Assembly: GCA_019695175.1 (NCBI GenBank)
Contig: JAIBAM010000005.1
Location: 36,123 to 100,122 of the forward strand
Origin: Bdellovibrionales bacterium
Lineage (GTDB): Bacteria > Bdellovibrionota > Bdellovibrionia > Bdellovibrionales > UBA1609
Length of the DNA stretch: 64,000 bases
Direction: 5' to 3'
Both the position numbers and the translations under genes were made by a program. This document shows, one piece after another, positions 18,432-26,346 of this stretch (the first letter of the stretch is position 1; the number at the start of each line of letters is the position of its first letter). The notes under the pieces are model-generated. The model was not told where the DNA came from. It saw only the letters and a list, made by a program, of their open reading frames with translations, and made no database searches.

Positions 18432-19312
18432 AAATCAAAAGTGTTTTGGAATCTCAAGATTCATTCAACTACGATTATTTAAAAAAATTAGAGATAAAAT
18501 ACAAGACCCCATTAATTCAACTTGAGAGGGGTAAAGTCCCCCCTCTGAATGAAAACACTTCAGATTTATTTATTACCAGTCAGTGGGAAATCAAAAATAT
18601 TTTAAAGATCTTTAGAAATAGGAATCGTGGCCATCTCTGTCAATTTGAATCAGGTAGTTTTGAGCAAGAAATTTATTCTTCAACTCTCATGATTCATCAA
18701 CCAGATGAGTTTCTAATTCATCCGGTACAAACCATTTTAAACCATGATAAAAATAATTCTGCTGAAATTCTTTTTCAAATCCAATTCGCCACTATGAAAG
18801 AAAAAAATACTCTTTTAGAAGAAACCACAAAGGCTTTGCAGAAAAAGAATCACACCTCTACCGTGGTCTCACAGTCCCTATTAATTGCCGATGAACTTAT
18901 TACCAATGCCATTTTAAATGGGCCTAAATTATATAATATCCCAGACCAATATCTGGAAAATCTAGAAAATAATACTCCTAAAACTTTGGATCCTAGCCTA
19001 AAAGCTGAGTTTATTTTAGCTCAAGACGAAAATCGAATTTTGATTTTATGCCGAGATGATTACGGTTCTTTAGATGTGATTCGTCTCATGAATCGATTGT
19101 ATGATTGCAACAAGTTGGGTCTATCCGCTAGCATGAGAATGGGTACGGGTGGTGCGGGCATTGGCTCCTACTTAATATTCAATACGGGATCCAGTTACTA
19201 CGTTGGTGTTAAAAAAGGTTTAAAAACAGTGATCGGCTCCACTCTACACTGGAAATGGAGTCACAAAAAACGATCTTCAGAATTTAAAAACATTCATATT
19301 TTTCAAATATAG
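18428..19312 (+). CDS. RsbW-like HATPase domain protein (putative switch kinase / anti-sigma-type)
   Basis: The 294-residue protein starts with TTG at 18428, overlapping the phosphatase stop as TTGA. The N-terminal 125 residues are unassigned. The C-terminal part has GHKL-ATPase features: the N-box-like IADELITNAILNG near residues 153-165, an acidic strand RILILCRDDYGSLDV, and the glycine-rich lid GTGGAGIGSYLIF near residues 239-251. The position between a SpoIIE-type phosphatase and a STAS protein indicates the kinase of a partner-switching module. The N-terminal half has no counterpart in classical RsbW (about 160 residues) and may bind a different target, so calling it an anti-sigma factor would go beyond the evidence. 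Confidence 0.72.
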   Translation: MKIKSVLESQDSFNYDYLKKLEIKYKTPLIQLERGKVPPLNENTSDLFITSQWEIKNILKIFRNRNRGHLCQFESGSFEQEIYSSTLMIHQPDEFLIHPVQTILNHDKNNSAEILFQIQFATMKEKNTLLEETTKALQKKNHTSTVVSQSLLIADELITNAILNGPKLYNIPDQYLENLENNTPKTLDPSLKAEFILAQDENRILILCRDDYGSLDVIRLMNRLYDCNKLGLSASMRMGTGGAGIGSYLIFNTGSSYYVGVKKGLKTVIGSTLHWKWSHKKRSSEFKNIHIFQI

Positions 19313-19320
19313 GGGAAAAC

Positions 19321-19794
19321 ATGGGACAATTTCAAATCGAAAGACAACAGCTAGGACAAAAAACTTTATTCACTCTAAAAGGCCCGATTGATGAAGATGC
19401 TATTCTCAGTGGTGATTATTTTAAAAATATATCTGAAATAGAATTAGATTTAGCTCAAATTCAATCCATTAATTCCTGTGGTATAAGGGAGTGGATTAAA
19501 TGGTTAAGTCATACCCAAAGCTCCCAAAAAATTACTTTTAAAAACTGTCCTAAGCTCATTGTCGATCAAATCAATATGGTTGCTGGTTTTTTACCGGTCA
19601 ATGGCGTGGTGGAAAGCTTTTTTGTTCCTTATTTTTCAGAAGATTCTGGCGAGGAAAAAATGATTCTCTTTCGACGTGGGTTCGAATTCGATGGCTCGAA
19701 CATTCAAGCTCCGGATAATGTTAAAGGAACTTCTGGTGAATTAATGGAAATGGATGTTATTGAATCTAAATACTTTAATTTTCTCAAAAAATAA
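19321..19794 (+). CDS. STAS-domain protein (putative anti-sigma-factor antagonist)
   Basis: The 157-residue protein has an N-terminal STAS fold: KTLFTLKGPIDEDAIL, the strand IELDLAQIQSINSCGIREW around residues 40-58, and QKITFKNCPKLIVDQINMV. In classical antagonists the phosphorylated serine lies in a DSSGI-type segment; here the equivalent is INSCGI, which keeps one serine at the turn. The C-terminal 60 residues extend beyond a standard STAS domain and contain GEEKMILFRRGFEFDG. It begins eight bases after the ATPase gene and is presumably the phospho-substrate shared by the ATPase and the upstream phosphatase. Confidence 0.82.
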   Translation: MGQFQIERQQLGQKTLFTLKGPIDEDAILSGDYFKNISEIELDLAQIQSINSCGIREWIKWLSHTQSSQKITFKNCPKLIVDQINMVAGFLPVNGVVESFFVPYFSEDSGEEKMILFRRGFEFDGSNIQAPDNVKGTSGELMEMDVIESKYFNFLKK

Positions 19795-19806
19795 TTCTAA
19801 AAGCTT

Positions 19807-21822
19807 ATGGTGAATTACAGTGTATTTGATGCTTTATTTGATTCGGTTTTTATCATCGATGAAAACCGCAAAATTATTTATTGCAATGAAACAGCCGCAC
19901 ATCTCTCCCATTCTTCTGTAAAAAGACTTTCTCGAGGAGTGATTTTTTCAGATCTCTTTAACATGAGTGAACCCAATTTGTTTCCATTATCAGGTGGTCC
20001 CATCGGACGAGAAAAGGCCTCTCCCCTTCAAGAAGTTATCTATGAAATAAAGGACCCGAGTTTAATCAAATCGACGACCTCTCTCGAAGCTTCCAGACCT
20101 TCCAAAGGTAAAGTGCAAATTACGATTCAACCTTTTGTTGAAGGAAGCGTTAAAAGATGGACAGTAGTTCTGCGTGATGTGACTTTAGAGGAAACACTCC
20201 ACCATAAATACCAAGGACAACTGGCTCTTAGGGAAAAATATATCGCTGAACTGCAAGAGGCTAAAATCAAATTGGAAGACTATTCGAACAACTTAGCTGA
20301 AAAAGTGGCGGAACGAACTTTTGAACTGCAAAATGCCAATCATCGCCTCAACGCAGTCATGAACAGCCTAGGTCAGGGTTTTTTAATTATTGATAAAAAA
20401 GGGATCTGTTCAGACCTCTACACCAAAGCCTGTTTGGAAGTTTTAGAAAAGGATCCATCACATAAACCTATAGGGGACGTCTTAAATTTATCCTCCAAAG
20501 AAAGGGATCAATTTAATATGTGGATGCAGGCTGTTTTTTCTGAATCATTACCTTTTGAAGACCTGGCCACACTAGCCCCTGATAATTATAAACACACAAG
20601 AGGGGAAAGGATAACACTTCACTTTTTTCCTTTACGTGACGATCAAAAAAGTATCCAACATATTGTTCTTGTTGCCACAAATCGAACCAGCGAATTTTTA
20701 GCAAAAGAAGCCTTAAGCAAAGAACAAAATCACGGGGCCATGATTTTAAAAATGGTAAAGTATCGACAAAAATTCACTGCCTTTATAAATTCAATCGACA
20801 AAGAAATAACAAGTATCCACAATCAAATCAAAAACAAATTTATTCTTCCAAATGAAGTAAATAATATATATAGATATTTACACACTATCGAAGGGGAGGC
20901 TGGTTTGTACTCTTTAGAAGAAATTCGAGAGTGTTGTCGTCAGATACAAACCTTTATGGAACCATGGCGTCAAGGAGATTCCCGCGAATCCAACATTCTT
21001 CTCCCCAAAGTTCTAGTGGAATTGGAAAAAATTAAAAAATACCTAAAAGAATTTCGTATAGAAAACACCGACTTACTCAATTTGATTTCGAATCAACAAG
21101 AGAACTCCCTTGAAATTTCTTTAGACCACGTTCTTGCCTTTGGCAAACTTTTACAAGACCCTAGGCTACCGTTGGAACTTCAAACTCAATTTTTAACAAC
21201 TATTTTAAAACAACCAATTCTTCCTTGCTTAAAATTTTTAGATGATGTGGCTCAACAGGTGGCAACAACCCAAAATAAAAAACTTTATCCTATTTATTAC
21301 AGTTGTGAAAATGTTTACATCACTCCTAAAATATACGATGCTTTATTAGCATCACTAGTTCATGCCATTCGCAATGCCGTCGATCATGGTATTGAACCCC
21401 CCGAAGTAAGAAAATCCAGCGGAAAAGAAGAAATGGGAACAATAAGAATAAACTGTACCAACACTTTTTATGAGGGTCAGCCTTGGATTCAAATACAAAT
21501 TTCAGATGATGGCTCAGGAATCGATGTTCAAAAAATTAGAAACCTGCTCCCAATTAAATTTCCCACAATGAATTTAACATCATTGAGTGATTTTGAAATT
21601 TTACAAACTGTCTTCCTTCCAGGGTTTTCCAGTCGAGAACAGGTCAGTCAATTTTCAGGTCGTGGCGTTGGCTTAGATGCTGTCAAGTCAGAAGTGGAAC
21701 TCTTAAAAGGGAATATTCAAATGGATTCAAAGCCAAATAATGGTTCGGTGCTCACGATAAACATCCCTAAAATTACAAAAATAGAAAATCTGGAAAATAA
21801 ATTAAAATTAATGTCAGCTTAA
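19807..21822 (+). CDS. PAS-domain kinase with Hpt and CheA-like ATPase domains
   Basis: The 671-residue soluble protein has an N-terminal PAS domain (about residues 5-125, DALFDSVFIIDENRKIIYCN) and a coiled coil near 130-185 (KLEDYSNNLAEKVAERTFEL). A second PAS domain lies at about 185-300 (VMNSLGQGFLIIDKKG). An Hpt-like helical domain carries the phospho-acceptor candidate His359 in YLHTIEGEAGLYS. The C-terminal GHKL ATPase of the CheA kind follows: HAIRNAVDHGIEPPEVR, ISDDGSGID, FLPGFSSRE, and GRGVGLDAVKSEV. No dimerisation helix pair or CheW-like domain follows the ATPase, unlike true CheA. It sits between the STAS gene and two receiver-domain genes, so it is the likely phosphodonor for the receivers. 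Confidence 0.85.
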   Translation: MVNYSVFDALFDSVFIIDENRKIIYCNETAAHLSHSSVKRLSRGVIFSDLFNMSEPNLFPLSGGPIGREKASPLQEVIYEIKDPSLIKSTTSLEASRPSKGKVQITIQPFVEGSVKRWTVVLRDVTLEETLHHKYQGQLALREKYIAELQEAKIKLEDYSNNLAEKVAERTFELQNANHRLNAVMNSLGQGFLIIDKKGICSDLYTKACLEVLEKDPSHKPIGDVLNLSSKERDQFNMWMQAVFSESLPFEDLATLAPDNYKHTRGERITLHFFPLRDDQKSIQHIVLVATNRTSEFLAKEALSKEQNHGAMILKMVKYRQKFTAFINSIDKEITSIHNQIKNKFILPNEVNNIYRYLHTIEGEAGLYSLEEIRECCRQIQTFMEPWRQGDSRESNILLPKVLVELEKIKKYLKEFRIENTDLLNLISNQQENSLEISLDHVLAFGKLLQDPRLPLELQTQFLTTILKQPILPCLKFLDDVAQQVATTQNKKLYPIYYSCENVYITPKIYDALLASLVHAIRNAVDHGIEPPEVRKSSGKEEMGTIRINCTNTFYEGQPWIQIQISDDGSGIDVQKIRNLLPIKFPTMNLTSLSDFEILQTVFLPGFSSREQVSQFSGRGVGLDAVKSEVELLKGNIQMDSKPNNGSVLTINIPKITKIENLENKLKLMSA

Positions 21823-21982
21823 TTTTAATTTAGAGTTTGCATCAAAGATGCTGTGTCAGTCGAATCGAACCTACGGTCAGAACTCATTCATATTGTTTGT
21901 TGACTCTTCTTCGGCTTACTTAACATACTTAAGTAGTGACGTAGAGCCCTAGAATCTCAATAGAATTAAAACGGAGAATTCC
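21823..21982. other. Spacer before the CheY-like gene
   Basis: 160 bases between the kinase and receiver genes, longer than elsewhere in this block, so a separate promoter for 21983-24375 is possible. A GGAGA ribosome-binding site precedes the ATG at 21983. No convincing terminator hairpin is visible. Confidence 0.3.
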
Positions 21983-22399
21983 ATGTTCCGCAGTGACACC
22001 CATATTTTGGTAGTAGATGACTCAATTAATATTCGACGAATCGTTGTGGATCACTTACAAAAATTAGGATTTTCAAAAATAGTGGCTGCAGAAAACACGG
22101 CGGAAGCTTTAGAAAAATTAAAATCCTACAAACAGTCTGGTTCACCCATTCAACTTGTACTTTCAGATCTGAATATGCCTGGACCCTCAGGTCTTGATTT
22201 TTTAAAAGAAGTTCGTAAAGATCCACAATATCAAGCTCTCCCCTTCATTTTAATCACCACTGAAAGCGAAAAAGGTGCCGTCATTGAAGCAGCGGTTAAC
22301 GGCGTGAGCGGATATATTGTAAAACCATTTAATGCGGACACTCTTACCAAACGCCTCAAAGAAGCCTACCGCAAACACTACCCAGAGGGTTTGAATTAG
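21983..22399 (+). CDS. CheY-like single-domain response regulator
   Basis: The 138-residue protein consists only of a receiver domain. Acidic pocket residues are in ILVVDDSINIRR, the phospho-acceptor aspartate is Asp62 in VLSDLNMPGPSG, the switch residue is a threonine in LITTESEK, and the conserved lysine is in GYIVKPFNADT. The Met-Pro-Gly after the aspartate and the length match chemotaxis-type CheY. No flagellar motor or chemoreceptor genes are nearby, so it more likely relays signal from the adjacent CheA-like kinase within this cluster. Confidence 0.92.
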   Translation: MFRSDTHILVVDDSINIRRIVVDHLQKLGFSKIVAAENTAEALEKLKSYKQSGSPIQLVLSDLNMPGPSGLDFLKEVRKDPQYQALPFILITTESEKGAVIEAAVNGVSGYIVKPFNADTLTKRLKEAYRKHYPEGLN

Positions 22400-22455
22400 G
22401 ACTCCATCCGAAGGTCTTGTAACAAATCAAGCTTAAGAATCCGATAAGTCGAGGT

Positions 22456-24375
22456 ATGAAAAAGAGCCAAATCAATATTCTCGTTGTCGATGATGATGTT
22501 TCCTTTCGTCATGCCATGATTGAAGCGATTCAAAAGTTTGGTTATCGTGTAACAACCTCCGCTCGGGCGGATGAAGCGCTTAATTTAGTTAAGATAAAAC
22601 ACTTCCATGCTGCTATCATTGATTGCATGCTCCCCAAGATGAATGGAGTGGAGTTAGCACAAGAGATAAGAAAGACCAGTTTTTCCCAGTCGCCGATTAT
22701 TTTAACCAGTGGAATATTTAAAGATAAAACCTTCATGACTGAGTCTTTAGAAAAAACTCAGGCAGTTCATTTTTTAGCCAAACCATTTCATCTCACTGAA
22801 CTTAAAAATACCTTTGATGAACAGTTTAAAGAAAGTCTATCAAGAGAAAATGTTTCACTTCACGTTCTGGTGACTAAATCATTCACTTCACAACGTGAAC
22901 GGATTAAGGTCATTGAGGGTTTAGAAAAAATTAAAGGCTTTGATTTACCTTTTGTAATTTGTGTTCTTTTGGAAGCCAAATCATCTGGGTATCTAAATAT
23001 CGCCACCGAAACCAATAAGCTTTTTGGAGTCACAGTACAGCAGGGAAAAATCACCGCTGTTGACGGCAATGACAGTGAAAAAAATCTTATTGAACTTCTT
23101 AAATCAAAGGGTCATTTAACATCTGAAGAAGTTCAGCAGGTAATGAAAGCTCCTCCAAAGGGGGATCTTCTCACTTATTTTGTAGAACAACAATTCATCA
23201 GTCCCCACTTGATCACATCCCTTCGTAAAGAACAAATATTGAGTGATTTAAATAGTCTTTTTAATAATGAAAGTATTAAAATAAATTTTGTTGCAGGAAG
23301 AACCAAACCATCTGCACTCAACATGAGTTTAGAAGAGTTGACTCCATTGTTTCACGATGTCATTGAGAAGAACGTTCCGGCCCACCATATCCAAAGTTTC
23401 TACAATGAATGGCTTGAAAACCCTATTTTAACCAATTCGGAGTTAACAGAAAGTTCCGCTATTTTTCAAATGTCCTTATTTAAAAAATTACCCGATCTTC
23501 ATCATTTTCTTAATGAACACTTGGTTATGGATGAAATTTGTAAAAGAGGTTCTTTTGAAAAAAACCTATTTTTGAAGGCCATACATTTACTCTCTTTTTT
23601 AAAACTTATATCCTTTGATGATGTAAAAAAATCCAAACAAGTTTTTGAATATGGCGAAAGAATGCAGCAGTTATTCCAAGATATTAAAATTCTAAATCCG
23701 TTCCAAATTTTTAATTATTTTGGCGCTAGTAAAGAAGGAAAGGAACAAGAAGTAGAAAGAATTTTTAAAGACTTTGCAAAAGCAAACCATCCAGATCTTC
23801 TCGACAAAACAACAAGCGAAGAGACCAAAAAAATTGTCACCCAGGTTTATTCTATTGTAAGTCAAGCCTATGATGTGCTCATCAATGAGGACAAGCGAAC
23901 TAAACTTATAAATGAAATTCAGCAAAAGGATGCGAAAGCTCAAATTCAAGCCGAAAGCTTGGCCGAGGAAGCCACTCTAAAACTACGTAATGGTAAGACC
24001 GTGGATGCACTCAGTTTAGCTAAAAAAGCTTTCAATTTAAATCAAAGTAAAAACATCAAAATCACTTACGCTTGGGCCACTCTTAAATCCACAACTGATT
24101 CCCAAACCCTCACCGAAATAAATACCCTGTTAGAAACTATACCCCATGAAGAAAGGAGAACGGCCAATTATCACTTTGTTCAAGGCTTATTAAAAAAAGC
24201 ATTGGGTGATCCGAAAGGAGCCTTGATTCAATTTGATAAGGCCATCGCCTTAGATCCCAATGCCCTAGAAGTCCGAAGAGAAAAAACGCTTATTTCTAGC
24301 TCCAATCAAAAACTAGATCTTTTCAAATCTGATCTTTCTGAACTTATGGGTGGACTTTTTAAGCGAAACAGATGA
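22456..24375 (+). CDS. Receiver - DUF4388-like - J-domain - TPR fusion protein
   Basis: The 639-residue cytoplasmic protein has an unusual chain of domains. A receiver domain occupies residues 1-125 (ILVVDDDVSFRHAM, phospho-acceptor Asp56 in IIDCMLPKMNG, FLAKPFHLTEL). At about residues 160-250 there is a DUF4388/PATAN-like segment (SSGYLNIATETNKLFGVTVQ, QGKITAVDGNDSEKNLI). A helical linker follows. At about residues 412-490 there is a J-domain-like segment (NPFQIFNYFGASKEG, the HPD tripeptide in ANHPDLLDK near residue 445, SQAYDVLINEDKRTKL). The last 130 residues are TPR repeats (FVQGLLKKALGDPKGALI, FDKAIALDPNALEVR). It probably couples phosphorelay input to an Hsp70 (DnaK) partner or to protein assembly; that is inference. 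Confidence 0.85.
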   Translation: MKKSQINILVVDDDVSFRHAMIEAIQKFGYRVTTSARADEALNLVKIKHFHAAIIDCMLPKMNGVELAQEIRKTSFSQSPIILTSGIFKDKTFMTESLEKTQAVHFLAKPFHLTELKNTFDEQFKESLSRENVSLHVLVTKSFTSQRERIKVIEGLEKIKGFDLPFVICVLLEAKSSGYLNIATETNKLFGVTVQQGKITAVDGNDSEKNLIELLKSKGHLTSEEVQQVMKAPPKGDLLTYFVEQQFISPHLITSLRKEQILSDLNSLFNNESIKINFVAGRTKPSALNMSLEELTPLFHDVIEKNVPAHHIQSFYNEWLENPILTNSELTESSAIFQMSLFKKLPDLHHFLNEHLVMDEICKRGSFEKNLFLKAIHLLSFLKLISFDDVKKSKQVFEYGERMQQLFQDIKILNPFQIFNYFGASKEGKEQEVERIFKDFAKANHPDLLDKTTSEETKKIVTQVYSIVSQAYDVLINEDKRTKLINEIQQKDAKAQIQAESLAEEATLKLRNGKTVDALSLAKKAFNLNQSKNIKITYAWATLKSTTDSQTLTEINTLLETIPHEERRTANYHFVQGLLKKALGDPKGALIQFDKAIALDPNALEVRREKTLISSSNQKLDLFKSDLSELMGGLFKRNR

Positions 24376-24505
24376 TTTGCATTTTAGCCCAAAAAATGTC
24401 ATTCAAGTTACAGTTTCAATGTTTTAACCATTAAACCACCAATTGTGCGAAATAAACATTGCCATATCATCGAATCAGAGCGCCCTATTGAAACAGGAGG
24501 GGAAA

Positions 24506-25384
24506 ATGTTCCAAGTTTTAATTCAGTTTATATTCTCATTTATATTACTTCAATTCTCACCAACATCCCTCCACGCAGAAGAAAATTTGCCTTTGGTCAA
24601 AGGAAAGTATTTTCAACGAATCCTTTTTGTTGTTTTTGAAAACACCAACTATGACAAAGCGTTAAAGCAACCTTTTTTTAACTCATTAGCCAAAAATGGG
24701 GTTCTTTTTTCTAATTTTCATGCCATCATCCATCCTTCCCAAGGTAATTACATTGCTCTCACTTCCGGTGACGGTAGTATTAATCATGATAACAATGTTG
24801 ATCTCGATCTTAAAAATATCGTGGATTTACTCGAAGGCCAAAAAATTTCTTGGAAAGTTTATGCGGAAGGATTCCCCGGCAATTGTTTTGCAGGCGCTAA
24901 AATGGGTCGCTATGTAAGAAAACATAATCCATTTATAAGCTATAATAATGTGCGCAATAATCCCAAACGTTGCGAAAATATTGTAGACGCAACTCATTTT
25001 ACAAAAGATGTTACAAAAAACCTACCTCAGTATTCTTTTTATATTCCTGATCTTGATAATGATGGCCACGACACCGGAGTTAAATACGCGGATCAATGGT
25101 ACAACGAAAAATTTTCCAATTATTTCAATAATAAAACTTTAATGAAGGACACCCTCATTGTAACACTTTTTGATGAAAGTTCTCGTGGACCCAATGATAC
25201 CAATCAAATTTTTGTGAGCTTTAATGGAGGAAACATAAAACCAGGAGTGGTTCTCAAAGAAAAATTTGATACTTTTAGTTTATTAAAAATGGTGCAAGAG
25301 AACTGGAATCTTGGTTCCCTGACAAACAAAGTTCGCGACGCGTACCCAATTCCACTCTCTACTATTTTTACCCCTGAGGAATAA
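24506..25384 (+). CDS. Secreted phosphoesterase (acid phosphatase/phospholipase C-type alkaline phosphatase fold)
   Basis: The 292-residue product starts at ATG 24506 after a strong AGGAGGGG site; an upstream frame from 24443 is rejected because it would place 21 polar residues before the signal peptide. The signal peptide is MFQVLIQFIFSFILLQFS with likely cleavage after LHA. The mature part has VVFENTNYDKALKQPFF near residue 45, the HPSQGNYIALTSGD segment typical of this phosphoesterase family, YIPDLDNDGHDTG, and TLFDESSRGPNDTNQIF. The Glu/Asn, Asp and His residues in these segments match the metal-binding scheme of the family. Substrate unknown. It is a single gene downstream of the signalling block. 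Confidence 0.85.
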   Translation: MFQVLIQFIFSFILLQFSPTSLHAEENLPLVKGKYFQRILFVVFENTNYDKALKQPFFNSLAKNGVLFSNFHAIIHPSQGNYIALTSGDGSINHDNNVDLDLKNIVDLLEGQKISWKVYAEGFPGNCFAGAKMGRYVRKHNPFISYNNVRNNPKRCENIVDATHFTKDVTKNLPQYSFYIPDLDNDGHDTGVKYADQWYNEKFSNYFNNKTLMKDTLIVTLFDESSRGPNDTNQIFVSFNGGNIKPGVVLKEKFDTFSLLKMVQENWNLGSLTNKVRDAYPIPLSTIFTPEE

Positions 25385-25400
25385 CTATCAGAGGAATAAC
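25376..25400. repeat. Short direct repeat across the phosphoesterase stop codon
   Basis: GAGGAATAAC occurs at 25376-25385 and again at 25391-25400; extended to 15 bases the copies agree at 13 positions. The first copy contains the phosphoesterase stop codon. It looks like a small tandem duplication. Confidence 0.6.
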
Positions 25401-25402
25401 AG

Positions 25403-25442
25403 TCATCAGTTAAGACCCTTTATGAAAATTCTGAACTGATGA
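25403..25442. repeat. Inverted repeat downstream of the phosphoesterase gene
   Basis: TCATCAGTT at 25403-25411 and AACTGATGA at 25434-25442 form a perfect 9-base stem with a 22-base loop. No T-run follows, so it is not a classical terminator, but it could stabilise the transcript end. Confidence 0.5.
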
Positions 25443-25560
25443 TTGAGGGTTTACTGAACTGCAATATTCTTATGACAAACTTTCTAATCAACAGCTTTGT
25501 ACAAAAACCAATCTAGTACTTCCAAGTGCTTATCGCAATTTTATTTCATCGGACTTAAAT

Positions 25561-25582
25561 CTCTCATTGAGAGCCCTCTCAA
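25561..25582 (-). terminator. Hairpin over the menH stop codon (weak terminator candidate)
   Basis: CTCTCA, TGAGAG and CTCTCAA lie close together, giving two alternative palindromes: CTCTCA-T-TGAGAG at 25561-25573 and TTGAGAG-CC-CTCTCAA at 25567-25582. For the leftward men transcript this is exactly the 3' end of menH. No strong U-tract follows, so termination is only possible, not shown. Confidence 0.3.
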
Positions 25583-26346
25583 AGCCTATTCAAAGATAAA
25601 AAATTTACGATTTGACTCTCATCCGTCATGAGTATTCTATGTCCTGAATTTGGAAAAGTTAGATAGTCTCCAGGAATACCTATTCGTTCCATTTGTTTTT
25701 TTATTTCCATATACTTGGTATCTTTTTCTCCAAAACCCCAGATCCAATGGGGCTGGGACATCTTTGTTAGATCTTCAAGCGAAAACAAATGCTGAGTTAA
25801 CGACCATTGGGAAAAAGCCTGAGCCCATAATCTTCGTGAATTAGCATTAAAAGAAACTTTCAACTCTTCTAAAAAAATATCTTTTGCCACGGGGGATTCA
25901 TTTAAAAAAATGTCTTGTTCATTCCACATTTCAATGATTTTTCGAGGGGACGATTCCTCTAAAAATATTTTTTCCCATTTTTTTTCCCAAACTTTTCTCT
26001 CTTCTCTTGACTTTAAAAATCCTGGATTGGTAGACAACAAAACAACATTGTTAAATAAATTATGATTATAAAAAAGTGCATTCAACGCCAATCTTCCACC
26101 CAACGAATACCCCAAAATAGAAACTTTTTTTGTGCCAAAATGTTGCCTTATAATTTCAACTAAATTCTCACACCATTTTTCCCAAGAAAAATCTGACGAC
26201 AAAGGCCCAACATCAAACAAATCGGGAACCAACCAATCTGTATCAATTCCCTTTTGATTGAGTTTCTTTTCAATGTTTCTCCAATGCAAAGGCGACCCTA
26301 AAAAACCATGCAAAGCTACAGCACAGAATTTACTTATTTCTTCCAT
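25579..26346 (-). CDS. menH: Alpha/beta hydrolase, probable SHCHC synthase (MenH)
   Basis: Likely eliminates pyruvate from SEPHCHC to give SHCHC in menaquinone synthesis. The 255-residue alpha/beta hydrolase has VALHGFLGSPLHW near residue 10 (oxyanion region), the nucleophile elbow LGYSLGGRLALNA near residue 87, the acid segment WGFGEKDTKY, and the catalytic histidine in NSGHRILMT near the C-terminus. The ATG at 26346 overlaps the end of menD by 13 bases; the longer frame beginning at TTG 26367 is less likely. Adjacency to menD and menF supports the specific assignment over a general hydrolase. Confidence 0.87.
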   Translation of the reverse strand: MEEISKFCAVALHGFLGSPLHWRNIEKKLNQKGIDTDWLVPDLFDVGPLSSDFSWEKWCENLVEIIRQHFGTKKVSILGYSLGGRLALNALFYNHNLFNNVVLLSTNPGFLKSREERKVWEKKWEKIFLEESSPRKIIEMWNEQDIFLNESPVAKDIFLEELKVSFNANSRRLWAQAFSQWSLTQHLFSLEDLTKMSQPHWIWGFGEKDTKYMEIKKQMERIGIPGDYLTFPNSGHRILMTDESQIVNFLSLNRL

